Positions 53,676 to 62,464 of a DNA stretch of 64,000 nucleotides are shown piece after piece. A program made the position numbers and the translations under genes. Under the pieces are notes generated by a model. The model ran no database searches, was not told the DNA's origin, and worked only from the letters and a program-made list of their open reading frames with translations. The stretch comes from Lysinibacillus fusiformis (lineage in GTDB: Bacteria; Bacillota; Bacilli; Bacillales_A; Planococcaceae), in NCBI GenBank assembly GCA_030027265.1, contig JASENG010000012.1, positions 62,001 through 126,000 on the forward strand, given 5' to 3'. Position 1 is the stretch's first letter; every line of letters begins with the position of its first letter.

Positions 53676-55094
53676 ATGGCAAAGAAAATTATTACAGGTG
53701 GTACGATTGCAACTGCAACAGATACATTTAAGGCAGATATTTTAATAGAAGATGAAAAAATTGTACAAATTGCAACAAAAATTGTAGACCCAGATGCCGA
53801 AATCATAGATGCAACAGGGAAATATGTTTTCCCGGGAGGCATTGATCCACATACCCATCTGGATATGCCATTCAATAATACAGTAACGGATGATGATTGG
53901 GAATCAGGGACAATTGCGGCTGCATTTGGTGGAACAACAACAATTTTAGACTTTGTTTTAACATCTGGAGAATCTAGGTTATCGGACGCTATTGAGAAAT
54001 GGAATGAAAAATCAAAAGGCAAAGCGGCGATCGATTATGGCTATCATTTAATGATTAGTGATTTAAATGAAGAAACCGAAAAAGAATTGCCTTTGCTATT
54101 AGAAAAAGAAGGCATTACATCCATTAAGGTATTCATGGCTTATGCAAAAGAATTCCAAGCATCGGATCGTACGCTTTATAAAGCCTTTAAAATCGGAAAA
54201 GAAGCAGGTGCTGTCGTAATGGTCCATTGTGAAAATGGCTCGGTTATCGATGAACTTGTGGAAGAAGCTAAACTTGCAGGAAATACTGCTCCGATTTATC
54301 ACGCCCTTACGAGACCTCCTGAAATCGAAGGGGAGGCAACAAAGCGTGCTATCGAACTGGCACATGTGGCTGGAGCGAAACTTTATGTTGTACATGTGAC
54401 TTGTAAAGAAGCAGTAGACGAAATTATCAAAGCCCGAGAAAAAGGCTATAACGTCTATGGTGAAACCTGTCCTCCATATTTGACTTTAGACCAAACGCTA
54501 CTAGAAAGACCTGACTTTGAAGGTGCGAAATATGTCTGGTCTCCACCTCTGCGACCAAAATCTCATCAAGAACCTCTATGGAATGCCTTAAAGGCCAAAC
54601 AATTACAAACAATCGGCTCTGACCAGTGTTCATTTAACTTCAATGGAAAGAAACAACTAGGCATCAATGACTTCTCAAAAATCCCGAATGGCGGCCCATT
54701 TATTGAAGATCGCTTTAGTGTTTTATATTCAGAAGGCGTTTCTAAAGGACGCATTTCTGTGAATGATTTTGTCGATATAATCTCAACAAATGCAGCGAAA
54801 ATCTTTGGTTTGTATCCTCAAAAGGGAACAATTGCAATCGGCACGGATGCAGACATAGTTATTTTCGATCCAAATGCAAAGAGAACTATTTCTGCAAAAA
54901 CCCATCATATGAACGTTGATTACAATGCCTTCGAAGGCATGGAAGTAACAGGAGAACCAATAAGTGTTTTATTGCGCGGCGAGTTTGTGATTAGAGAAAA
55001 GCATTTTGTTGGTTCTTTGGATTACGGAAAATATCTAAAACGCAAGGCTGGCGATAAAAAAGAAGGCGCATTAGAAATCGCTGTATCAAATTAG
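53676..55094 (+). CDS. hydA: Dihydropyrimidinase
   Basis: This 472-residue cyclic amidohydrolase has a metal-binding GGIDPHTHLDMPF near residue 53, the carboxylated-lysine region SIKVFMAYAKEF near 150, HCENG near 186, VVHVTC near 238 and the substrate loop GSDQCSFNF near 315. It hydrolyses dihydrouracil or dihydrothymine to the N-carbamoyl-beta-amino acid. ATG 53676 has AAAGGAGAGTTCAAAACT before it. The frame extends to 53646 without support. It is the second gene of the pyrimidine operon. Confidence 0.94.
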   Translation: MAKKIITGGTIATATDTFKADILIEDEKIVQIATKIVDPDAEIIDATGKYVFPGGIDPHTHLDMPFNNTVTDDDWESGTIAAAFGGTTTILDFVLTSGESRLSDAIEKWNEKSKGKAAIDYGYHLMISDLNEETEKELPLLLEKEGITSIKVFMAYAKEFQASDRTLYKAFKIGKEAGAVVMVHCENGSVIDELVEEAKLAGNTAPIYHALTRPPEIEGEATKRAIELAHVAGAKLYVVHVTCKEAVDEIIKAREKGYNVYGETCPPYLTLDQTLLERPDFEGAKYVWSPPLRPKSHQEPLWNALKAKQLQTIGSDQCSFNFNGKKQLGINDFSKIPNGGPFIEDRFSVLYSEGVSKGRISVNDFVDIISTNAAKIFGLYPQKGTIAIGTDADIVIFDPNAKRTISAKTHHMNVDYNAFEGMEVTGEPISVLLRGEFVIREKHFVGSLDYGKYLKRKAGDKKEGALEIAVSN

Positions 55095-55124
55095 TTTCTA
55101 CAAAGCAATTTAGGGGGGAATCTT

Positions 55125-56477
55125 ATGAGTGCTATTAAAGGTGGTCGTATTTCTTCAAATCTGATTGAGAACTTTGAGGAAATACATAAAGGACTAACAA
55201 GGAGTGAAGCGATCGAAGAAGCAAATCGCTGTTTATATTGCTATGATGCACCTTGTATTAAAGCCTGTCCTACAAGTATTCAAATTCCAAAGTTCATAAA
55301 AAAGATTGCCAGCGGTAATTTGAAAGGTTCCGCGAAAACAATATTGGAAGCAAATCCTGTTGGAGCCAGCTGTGCACGAGTTTGTCCTACTGAAGAATTA
55401 TGCGAAGGTGCCTGTGTCTTAAATCATGACACAAAGCCCATTTCAATCGGACACCTTCAACGGTATGCAACTGATTGGGCGATCAAACAAAAAGAGCCTT
55501 TATTTAAAGCGGGAGAGCGAAACGGAAAAACGGTAGCCATTATCGGCAGTGGTCCAGCTGGATTATCCGCCGCTAGAGAACTGAGTTTGCTCGGCTATGA
55601 AGTAACAATCTTTGAAGCCCAGGAAGAAGCCGGTGGTTTGAATCATTATGGAATTGTCTCATTCCGATTGCCGAAGGAAGTTGTGCAATGGGAAGTAGAA
55701 CAAGTAAAGCAGCTTGGAGTTGAGATTAAAACAAATACAACGGTAGGTGTCGATATCAAGGCAGAAGAGATAATCGATCATTTCGATCGTATTATATTAG
55801 CAATCGGTATGGGGAAAGTACCGAACTTAGGAATCGAAGGAGAAACCTTAAAAGGTGTATGCGATGCCATTGAATTCGTAAAACAGACGAAAATAAAAGA
55901 TCCAACGGATGAACTGGTCGGCAAAACGGTAGCTGTAATTGGAGCAGGCAATACAGCAATCGATGCTGCAACAACAGCGGTTCGTCTAGGTGCAGCAAAC
56001 GTCAAAATATTATACAGAAGAACAAAAAATGAAATGTCGGCCTATCAATTTGAATATGATTTCGCTAAACAGGACGGTGTGGAATTTAGATGGCTAACTG
56101 CGCCACTAAAAATAATAGGCAATGAACAATATGAAGTTACTGGCTTGGAGTGTGTGAAGATGGCTTTAGACGAGGCGGGTCGACCAGTGCCGATTAAGGG
56201 TTCTGAAACGACCATAGATCTGGATGTAGTGATAAAAGCAATCGGGCAAACAAAACATTCCGAGCTAATAGAAGCCTTTAGTTTAAATCATACAAAAGGT
56301 GTAGTGGATGTGGATGCGGAAACTTACCAAACCTCGCAAGAGAATATCTACGCTTGCGGAGACTGTGTTTTTGGGAACGGCCAGACAGAGGCAATGGTTG
56401 TATCTGCTGCAGAACAAGGAAAAGAAGTAGCAAAAGCCATTCATCGTACCTTTATGCTACAGTCTGAAATTGCATAA
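55125..56477 (+). CDS. preT: Dihydropyrimidine dehydrogenase (NAD) subunit PreT
   Basis: PreT is the flavoprotein/iron-sulfur subunit of NAD-dependent dihydropyrimidine dehydrogenase. The 450 residues show N-terminal Fe-S cysteine clusters (CLYCYDAPCIKACP near 37, ASCARVCPTEELCEGAC near 82), an FAD site GSGPAGLSAARELSLLG near 141 and an NAD site VIGAGNTAIDAATTAVRLG near 270, the glutamate-synthase small-subunit layout. ATG follows GGGGGGAATCTT. It works with PreA, encoded 15 bases downstream, to reduce uracil and thymine. Confidence 0.95.
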   Translation: MSAIKGGRISSNLIENFEEIHKGLTRSEAIEEANRCLYCYDAPCIKACPTSIQIPKFIKKIASGNLKGSAKTILEANPVGASCARVCPTEELCEGACVLNHDTKPISIGHLQRYATDWAIKQKEPLFKAGERNGKTVAIIGSGPAGLSAARELSLLGYEVTIFEAQEEAGGLNHYGIVSFRLPKEVVQWEVEQVKQLGVEIKTNTTVGVDIKAEEIIDHFDRIILAIGMGKVPNLGIEGETLKGVCDAIEFVKQTKIKDPTDELVGKTVAVIGAGNTAIDAATTAVRLGAANVKILYRRTKNEMSAYQFEYDFAKQDGVEFRWLTAPLKIIGNEQYEVTGLECVKMALDEAGRPVPIKGSETTIDLDVVIKAIGQTKHSELIEAFSLNHTKGVVDVDAETYQTSQENIYACGDCVFGNGQTEAMVVSAAEQGKEVAKAIHRTFMLQSEIA

Positions 56478-56492
56478 GAAGGAGGAATTGAT

Positions 56493-57758
56493 ATGGCAGA
56501 TTTACGCATTAACTTAGCGGGTATTAAATCACCCAATCCTTTCTGGTTAGCCTCGGCTCCGCCAACAAACTCTGGGTATCAAGTGCAAAGAGCTTTTGAA
56601 GCCGGCTGGGGAGGGGCAGTCTGGAAAACTCTGGGTGATCCAATTATTAATACAACTTCCCGATTTGCGGCTGCTACTTTTAATGGCAAGAAAGTAGCGG
56701 GATTTAATAATATTGAGCTAATTACAGATCGTCCCCTGGAAGTGAATTTAAAGGAAATCTATGAAACGAAAAAGAGGTTCCCTAATCATGCGATTATTGC
56801 CTCTTTAATGGTGGAGCCGCAGCAAGAAAAGTGGCATGAAATCGTAAAGCGTGTTGAGGATGTTGGTGTAGACGGTTTAGAGCTGAACTTTGGCTGTCCT
56901 CATGGAATGGCTGAACGGGGAATGGGTGCTGCTTCTGGTCAAGTTCCGGAATTGGTCGAGAAACAAACTTATTGGGTGAATGAAGTGGCAAAAACGCCAG
57001 TTATTGTAAAACTGACGCCGAATATTACGGATATAACTGTAACGGCTGAAGCTGCTGTGCAAGGCGGAGCCGATGCAGTCAGCATGATAAACACGATTAA
57101 TAGTCTTATGGGTGTTGATTTAGATAGTTGGAACACCATTCCGAATGTTGCTGGGAAAGGAGCTCATGGAGGGTACTGTGGGCCTGCAGTAAAACCGATA
57201 GCGCTAAATATGGTTGGAGAGTGTGCACGTAATCCGCTGATCAATATCCCGATTTCTGGAATTGGCGGCATATCGAATTGGCAAGATGCTGCCGAATTTA
57301 TATTAATGGGTGCAACCGGTGTTCAAGTGTGTACAGCGGCTATGCATCATGGCTTTAGTATTGTTGAGGATATGATTGATGGTTTAAATAATTATCTAGA
57401 TGCAAAAGGAATCGCCTCTGTAATGGATTTAGTAGGGAAATCAGTATCAAAGTATTCGAACTGGGGAGATTTAGACTTAAATTATAAAATTGTTGCTCGA
57501 ATTAATAATGATGTGTGTATTAATTGCAACAAATGCCACATATCCTGTGAAGATACTTCCCATCAATGTATTGATATGCTAGTTGATGCTAATGGGAAGT
57601 CCTATTTGAAAGTACGCGAGGAAGATTGTGTTGGCTGTAACTTATGTTCCATTGTATGTCCTGTGGATGGTGCAATCGATATGGTGGAAATAAAACAGGC
57701 GTTACCGAGTATGTCCTGGAACGAACGTCAATCTCGCATTGCCAGCTTTATGACTTAA
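56493..57758 (+). CDS. preA: Dihydropyrimidine dehydrogenase (NAD) subunit PreA
   Basis: PreA is the catalytic FMN subunit. The 421 residues comprise a dihydroorotate-dehydrogenase-like barrel (about 1-310, with ELNFGCPHGMAERGMGAASGQ holding the active-site region near 128 and GIGGISNWQDAAEFILMGA near 249) and a C-terminal pair of 4Fe-4S motifs (CINCNKCHISCED and CVGCNLCSIVCPVDG). ATG follows AAGAAGGAGGAATTGAT. PreT and PreA together reduce uracil to dihydrouracil with NADH. Confidence 0.95.
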   Translation: MADLRINLAGIKSPNPFWLASAPPTNSGYQVQRAFEAGWGGAVWKTLGDPIINTTSRFAAATFNGKKVAGFNNIELITDRPLEVNLKEIYETKKRFPNHAIIASLMVEPQQEKWHEIVKRVEDVGVDGLELNFGCPHGMAERGMGAASGQVPELVEKQTYWVNEVAKTPVIVKLTPNITDITVTAEAAVQGGADAVSMINTINSLMGVDLDSWNTIPNVAGKGAHGGYCGPAVKPIALNMVGECARNPLINIPISGIGGISNWQDAAEFILMGATGVQVCTAAMHHGFSIVEDMIDGLNNYLDAKGIASVMDLVGKSVSKYSNWGDLDLNYKIVARINNDVCINCNKCHISCEDTSHQCIDMLVDANGKSYLKVREEDCVGCNLCSIVCPVDGAIDMVEIKQALPSMSWNERQSRIASFMT

Positions 57759-57815
57759 AGGAGCGCTAAATAATTTTTGAGAATCTAAGACTGAGTAGAA
57801 AAGTGAGGTGTAAGC

Positions 57816-58031
57816 ATGTCTGAGTATGAGACTTATATGGAAGAGAAAAACAAAATTGATGGTTACTTTGACAAAGGCTACCAAGTCATCAGTATTTTTG
57901 AAAATTTAAGTGGCACATTTGTTGATTTTGTAACAGGTGAAGGCGCAAGCGAAAGGGAAGTTGTTCAACTGCAATTACTAACTGCGGAAGCTCGAAAATA
58001 TATTGCAACGAAGCTATTATTCGTTAGTTAA
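57816..58031 (+). CDS. Hypothetical protein, 71 residues, end of the pyrimidine operon
   Basis: This is a small acidic soluble protein (MSEYETYMEEKNKIDGYFDK at the start). It has helical character and no cysteine, signal peptide or membrane segment. ATG follows AAAAGTGAGGTGTAAGC, so it is likely a real gene. It lies 57 bases after preA with no terminator between them, and one follows it. I do not recognise the family. Co-transcription with the pyrimidine genes is likely but a functional link is not shown. Confidence 0.65.
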   Translation: MSEYETYMEEKNKIDGYFDKGYQVISIFENLSGTFVDFVTGEGASEREVVQLQLLTAEARKYIATKLLFVS

Positions 58032-58039
58032 CGATAGCG

Positions 58040-58077
58040 AATCGGAGGAAGGAGGCATGCCTTGCTCCGATTTTTTC
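58040..58077 (+). terminator. Terminator of the pyrimidine operon
   Basis: AATCGGAG pairs with CTCCGATT, with a partly self-complementary loop (GGCATGCC), followed by TTTT. Confidence 0.87.
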
Positions 58078-58181
58078 ATCTTTTCTTACATAGCTGAAAT
58101 CAGTAGATTCTAAAAGATTGCTGCATTTATTTCCTTGTGGTACTCCTTACACTATAATAGTGACTTGAGGGGGTGACCCAA

Positions 58182-58751
58182 ATGGCGCGTGAACGCAAAT
58201 TTTCAACGGATGATTTATACCGTGCAACGAATCGGATCCTTCTTCAGCATGGATATGAAGGATTTAGTTTTAGTTTATTGGCGGAACAATTAGAAATTTC
58301 TAGAGGAGCCATTTATAAGTATTTTGACAATCGCGAAGAACTCATTTTTGACTATATGCAATTTGAAATGAAGCTTTTTCTTGAAGAGCTCAAGCAAATT
58401 GATAATTATGATACCTTTGATGAAAAATTAACGTTTTTATTAGACCTGATTTTTAGGAATTCTACTATCCCGAAATTAATCGAGATAGGCCGACGTATAC
58501 CCGTAAATGGAAATTCGAAGGTGAAGAAGAATATCATTCAGGTAGATAGTCTTCATCTCGATATGTACAAATATCTTCAAGGGTTTATCGATCAAGGCAG
58601 ACAAGAACAAAAATTTAAAGACTCCATACCGGATATGTTAATATTGGGTATTATTTTCCAATCCATTTTGATTCCTAATCATTTTGGAATCCCACATTCC
58701 GATTGGGTTCGCTCAATAAAGGAAATACTTTGCCATGGATTTATAAAATAA
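58182..58751 (+). CDS. TetR/AcrR family transcriptional regulator
   Basis: This 189-residue repressor has the helix-turn-helix FSFSLLAEQLEISRGAIYKYFDN at residues about 26-48. ATG 58182 follows GAGGGGGTGACCCAA. GTG 58173 lies in that site. It is followed on the same strand by an MMPL exporter, and the gap contains three copies of one dyad, so the exporter promoter is the probable target. The arrangement resembles fatty-acid or antibiotic-responsive TetR/MMPL pairs. Confidence 0.9.
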   Translation: MARERKFSTDDLYRATNRILLQHGYEGFSFSLLAEQLEISRGAIYKYFDNREELIFDYMQFEMKLFLEELKQIDNYDTFDEKLTFLLDLIFRNSTIPKLIEIGRRIPVNGNSKVKKNIIQVDSLHLDMYKYLQGFIDQGRQEQKFKDSIPDMLILGIIFQSILIPNHFGIPHSDWVRSIKEILCHGFIK

Positions 58752-58757
58752 TTGTAA

Positions 58758-58786
58758 TTGACACTTGTGTTACTTTGGAAGATAAT
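58758..58786 (+). promoter_or_regulatory. Promoter of the second MMPL gene with operator 1
   Basis: TTGACA (58758-58763) and GATAAT (58781-58786) are 17 bases apart, a near-consensus sigma-A promoter. Operator copy 1, TTGACACTTGTGTTACTTT (58758-58776), covers the -35 and spacer. Confidence 0.78.
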
Positions 58787-58789
58787 GAT

Positions 58790-58840
58790 AGTGACACATG
58801 TGTCATATTTTTTTGTTGAAAGTGACACTAATGTTACTTT
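58790..58840. promoter_or_regulatory. Operators 2 and 3 of the TetR/MMPL system
   Basis: AGTGACACATGTGTCATAT (58790-58808) and AGTGACACTAATGTTACTTT (58821-58840) repeat the dyad of operator 1 (consensus GTGACAC-N2-GTGTTAC). They lie just downstream of the -10 box at roughly 31-base spacing, three helical turns. Confidence 0.75.
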
Positions 58841-58864
58841 GATATAGTATTTTGAAAGGGGTAT

Positions 58865-60964
58865 ATGATGAGGAAGCTGATACAAGCAATCACAGATCGT
58901 GTTTCAACAAAGAAGGGCATGTGTATTACCTTAGCAGCATGGTTAGTTTTGACCGTTGCCTTGGCACTATTTGCACCAAGCGTACGAGATTATCAGGTTT
59001 CGAAAATTGATTCACTTCCCGAAGATGCTAAATCTGTTATTGCTCAAGCGAAAGTGGATAAGTATTTTAAGGATAGCAAGGGTATACCCGCTATATTAGT
59101 CTTTCAATCAGATAAAGGTGAGATTGCATATTCGGATATTGCAAAAATTTTAGAGCAAACCGAAAATGAAAAGATTGAAGGGGTACAACAGGTGGTCGAT
59201 TTATCGGCACTTCCCACTCAAGCAGCAGCTGGATTTTTCTCAGAGGATAAAACAACTGCATTGATTCCTTTAACATTTGATTCTTCCCTGGAAACAAAGG
59301 AAATGCAAAAATCAATCAATATAATTAGTGATTTTGTAAAAGATACATCTAATCTTAAATTGTACGTAACAGGTCCTGCTGGAATTTCTACTGATACGGT
59401 TGAATTGTTTTCCCGTGCCGACTTAGTCCTGATCTTTTCAACGGTAGGCATCATTTTAGTTTTGCTGATCGTTATATACCGTTCCCCGTTACTAGCTTTT
59501 ATCCCGCTTCTAGGCGCCATATTTGTATATGAAGTAGTAACCCAAGTACTTGGAATTATGGGTAAAGGCGGTTTGGTAATGAGCAGTCAAACTGTCTCTA
59601 TCATGTCAATTCTCTTATTTGCTGCTGTCATCGATTATTCTTTATTTGTTTTCTCTCGTTACCGTGAGGAATTGAAAAATCATGAAAGTAAATATGAGGC
59701 CATGCAAGCTGCTATGAAGGAAACGGGGATGCCTGTCTTCTTCTCGGGGGGAACTGTATTGGTTGCAATGCTTGTGTTATTTTTCGCCGAATCGGGGGAC
59801 TATCGCAATTTTGCACCAACTTTTGCTACCACGATGGTCATCATCATGGCTGCTTCAATTACTCTGATTCCTGCCTTATTTACTTTGTTCGGCAGGAAAT
59901 CATTTTGGCCAAGAATTCCTAAGGTTGGAAAAGAAACGATTCATAAACAGACTTTTTGGAGCAAAGTGGGTCGATTTGTTACAAAAAAACCAGGTATTTC
60001 AGTAGCAATTGCCAGCATTATCTTGGTTTTAGCGGCTAGTAATCTATTCAACCTAAAATATGAATTCGACACGATGAAATCATTCCCTGATGATATGCCT
60101 TCTCGTCAAGGCTATGAAATTTTAGAAGATAAGTTCGAAAAAGGGACTCTTGCACCGACTACGGTTTTATTTGAAGCGAAACAGGCGCTAACAGCTGAAC
60201 AGGTAGAGAAATTAAGAAATGCATTAGCTGATCAAGAACAAGTAAGCACTGTACGTGTTAATAATATAACCGAGGATCAAAAGGTAATTAATTATAGCTT
60301 AACTTTCGATGGAAATCCTTATGCTACCGATACAATGGATGCTATGGAGAAAATTATTAATACCAAGGAAGAAGTATTAGACGAGAGCAATGTGAGTGGA
60401 GAGCTTTATTTTGCTGGTGAGACAGCTTCTAAAGTTGATGATCGAAGCGTAAATAATCGAGATATTCTTCTTATTGTTGTTTTAGAGACGATTCTAATCT
60501 TTGTTATGCTGATTATTCTAACAAAATCATTCAAAATGCCAATTTATATGATGGGCACTATTTTAATCTCCTTCCTAGCAGCTTTGGGGCTTGGAACGTT
60601 TTTAAGTAATTTATTCTTTGATATTGGTTCTATTAGTGATCGTGTACCGCTTTATGCATTTGTTTTCTTGGTTGCCCTAGGTATCGACTATAATATTATG
60701 CTGATTTCCAGGTTCCAGGAAGAACGAGGCAATCATTCAGTCAAAGAAGCGGTGGAAATTGCTGTCGCTAATACGGGTGGCGTTATTTCTTCGGCGGGGA
60801 TCATTTTAGCAGCGACCTTCGCAGTTCTTATGACACAGCCAGTCGAACTGCTATTTGTATTTGGTTTCATCGTTGCAGTTGGAATCTTGTTGGATACCTT
60901 CCTGATCCGGGGTATTCTATTGCCTGGTCTAATTGTATTTTTGGAAAAGGATAAGTTAGATTAA
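58865..60964 (+). CDS. MMPL family exporter (YdfJ-type)
   Basis: This 699-residue membrane transporter has the full MMPL duplication: helix 1 (about 16-35), an extracytoplasmic domain, five helices with IDYSLFVFSRYREELKNHESK near residue 257, then a second helix-domain-helices unit with GIDYNIMLISRFQEERGNHSVKEA near 600. No long repetitive insert is present, unlike the MMPL protein at 13.8 kb. ATG follows GAAAGGGGTAT (58868 is an equally possible ATG). Control by the upstream TetR is inferred. The substrate is unknown. Confidence 0.92.
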   Translation: MMRKLIQAITDRVSTKKGMCITLAAWLVLTVALALFAPSVRDYQVSKIDSLPEDAKSVIAQAKVDKYFKDSKGIPAILVFQSDKGEIAYSDIAKILEQTENEKIEGVQQVVDLSALPTQAAAGFFSEDKTTALIPLTFDSSLETKEMQKSINIISDFVKDTSNLKLYVTGPAGISTDTVELFSRADLVLIFSTVGIILVLLIVIYRSPLLAFIPLLGAIFVYEVVTQVLGIMGKGGLVMSSQTVSIMSILLFAAVIDYSLFVFSRYREELKNHESKYEAMQAAMKETGMPVFFSGGTVLVAMLVLFFAESGDYRNFAPTFATTMVIIMAASITLIPALFTLFGRKSFWPRIPKVGKETIHKQTFWSKVGRFVTKKPGISVAIASIILVLAASNLFNLKYEFDTMKSFPDDMPSRQGYEILEDKFEKGTLAPTTVLFEAKQALTAEQVEKLRNALADQEQVSTVRVNNITEDQKVINYSLTFDGNPYATDTMDAMEKIINTKEEVLDESNVSGELYFAGETASKVDDRSVNNRDILLIVVLETILIFVMLIILTKSFKMPIYMMGTILISFLAALGLGTFLSNLFFDIGSISDRVPLYAFVFLVALGIDYNIMLISRFQEERGNHSVKEAVEIAVANTGGVISSAGIILAATFAVLMTQPVELLFVFGFIVAVGILLDTFLIRGILLPGLIVFLEKDKLD

Positions 60965-60978
60965 ACTTTTATTTAAGG

Positions 60979-61012
60979 CATATTAAAGATAACACTTTAA
61001 TATGTCTTTTTA
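60979..61012 (+). terminator. Terminator of the second MMPL gene
   Basis: CATATTAAAG pairs exactly with CTTTAATATG and is followed by TCTTTTT. Confidence 0.85.
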
Positions 61013-61029
61013 ATTCAAAATCTTTTATT

Positions 61030-61203
61030 TTAATGGTATGAACTAAAAATAATCTTATATATAAAATATAAATATCCAGTCAATCCGATTATACCTACCA
61101 GAGTTAAAAGAGCTATTTGGTCGGCATAAAGCATTCCAGCAGCAAATAATATAAAACAAACTATTCCTGCGATTAGATTTATAATTATCCTGCTCTTACC
61201 CAT
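61030..61203 (-). CDS. Small membrane protein, 57 residues
   Basis: This minus-strand gene begins ATG at 61203 after AAAAGGAAGTGATTGATA and reads MGKSRIIINLIAGIVCFILF onward to IYKIIFSSYH. It has two transmembrane helices (about 6-26 and 30-50) with basic ends. It has no recognised family. The good ribosome site and membrane pattern support it as real. It is divergent from the next small membrane protein gene. Confidence 0.6.
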   Translation of the reverse strand: MGKSRIIINLIAGIVCFILFAAGMLYADQIALLTLVGIIGLTGYLYFIYKIIFSSYH

Positions 61204-61309
61204 TATCAATCACTTCCTTTTAGAATTTATACGTCTGAATAGTAAATTAGTTCCCTGTGCAGTATTATTTCGATTAAGTAATAAATTGCAAGTGAGGCGG
61301 GATATATAA

Positions 61310-61618
61310 GTGAAATTTATATTTTGGCTGTTTATTCTTGGTGGTATTGCAGGTTCTATCTTTTCTTTTATTCCTCAGGAGTTTTCAAAATCAACTTCAG
61401 CAATTTTGTTAGTAATTGTAATTATTGTCGCCGATGTATATGCTCGTTTTATAAAGAAGCGAGCAGCAGACAAGCTATCTATTATTGTAAGAGTTTTTAG
61501 AAGAGTGCCTGATGATTCTCCTCGCGCACTCTTTTTTATTTGCCTTTCCCTATTTGTATCCTTGACACCACTTAAACATTTTGGTAAATTGTTGTTTATA
61601 AATATAAACGATTTTTAA
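61310..61618 (+). CDS. Small membrane protein overlapping its own terminator
   Basis: The 102-codon frame has two clear helices (MKFIFWLFILGGIAGSIFSF, then STSAILLVIVIIVADVYARF) and a basic KKRAADK segment. A third hydrophobic stretch follows after about residue 76. The DNA for about residues 65-77 forms a hairpin (AGAGTGC...GCACTCT) followed by TTTTTT, which looks like a terminator. The C-terminal third may therefore be a readthrough tail gained by stop loss, or the hairpin may be coincidental. GTG start near AGTGAGGCGGG. No family recognised. Confidence 0.5.
   Translation: MKFIFWLFILGGIAGSIFSFIPQEFSKSTSAILLVIVIIVADVYARFIKKRAADKLSIIVRVFRRVPDDSPRALFFICLSLFVSLTPLKHFGKLLFININDF
61504..61544 (+). 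terminator. Terminator-like hairpin inside the 61.3 kb gene
   Basis: AGAGTGC and GCACTCT flank a loop of about 18 bases, and TTTTTT follows. It is a normal Rho-independent pattern but lies within the open frame. Confidence 0.5.
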
Positions 61619-61677
61619 TTTTGTTTGTTATAAGTACAAGCAGTTGAAGTTTTCGTTTGAAAAAGGGGTGTTCATAG

Positions 61678-62433
61678 ATGAATCAATCAGAGACATTTTG
61701 GAATGCGACATTGGAGGAAATAAAGAAGGGATACTCGGAGGATGCTTTGCAATATACGTGTCTATTATGTGGAGAACAGATAGAAAAGGGGGTTATTTAT
61801 CCGCAAGGGGATGTTCTTTATGAAGCGAAGCGTTATATCCGCTTGCATATAGAGCAAAGCCACGGGTCGGTGTTCGAATATTTAGTTGGTCTAGATAAAA
61901 AATTTACAGGGCTAACAGAGCATCAAACAACACTTCTACGTCATTTCTACTCAGGAAAAAGTGATAAAGAAGTACAGGAGGAAATGGGGATAGGCAGCAG
62001 TTCGACAATACGCCATCATCGATTCGTCTTAAAGGAAAAAGAACGCCAGGCAAAAGCGTTGCTTGCGATTATGGAGCTTTTAAAGGAGAAAGATCAGAAT
62101 GCACCTGCCTTTGTCCCTCCTCATAAGCATGCGACTATGGTGGATGATCGCTACTCCGTTACGACCAATGAACAAACTAAAATTCTAGAAAAATATTTTT
62201 CAAAAGGCTTAAACGGTCCAATAGCAAAATTTCCTCCGAAGGAAAAGCAACGTATTGTTATATTGCGGGCGATTGTAGAAAGATTCGATAAAACGGCAGT
62301 TTATACAGAGAAAGAAATGAACGCCATTTTAAAAGAAATATACGAAGATTTTGTATTGCTGAGAAGGTACTTAATCGAATATGGATTTTTTGATCGAAAA
62401 GCAGATGGAAGTGCCTATTGGGTGAAAAAATAG
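61678..62433 (+). CDS. DUF2087 transcriptional regulator
   Basis: The 251-residue protein has an N-terminal zinc-finger-like Cys2/His2 region (CLLCGEQ at 28-34 with His in RLHIEQSHG near 57), a LuxR-type helix-turn-helix (LTEHQTTLLRHFYSGKSDKEVQEEMGI at about 75-101), and a C-terminal DUF2087 domain (about 185-250, FPPKEKQRIVILRAIVERFD, YTEKEMNAILKEIYEDF, LRRYLIEYGFFDR). This matches a Bacillus regulator family of unknown target. ATG 61678 follows AAAAAGGGGTGTTCATAG. The GIY-YIG-like gene starts 31 bases downstream, so co-transcription is likely. Confidence 0.88.
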   Translation: MNQSETFWNATLEEIKKGYSEDALQYTCLLCGEQIEKGVIYPQGDVLYEAKRYIRLHIEQSHGSVFEYLVGLDKKFTGLTEHQTTLLRHFYSGKSDKEVQEEMGIGSSSTIRHHRFVLKEKERQAKALLAIMELLKEKDQNAPAFVPPHKHATMVDDRYSVTTNEQTKILEKYFSKGLNGPIAKFPPKEKQRIVILRAIVERFDKTAVYTEKEMNAILKEIYEDFVLLRRYLIEYGFFDRKADGSAYWVKK

Positions 62434-62464
62434 AGCTGGAAAAGCAGAAAGTGAGTGTTATTGT

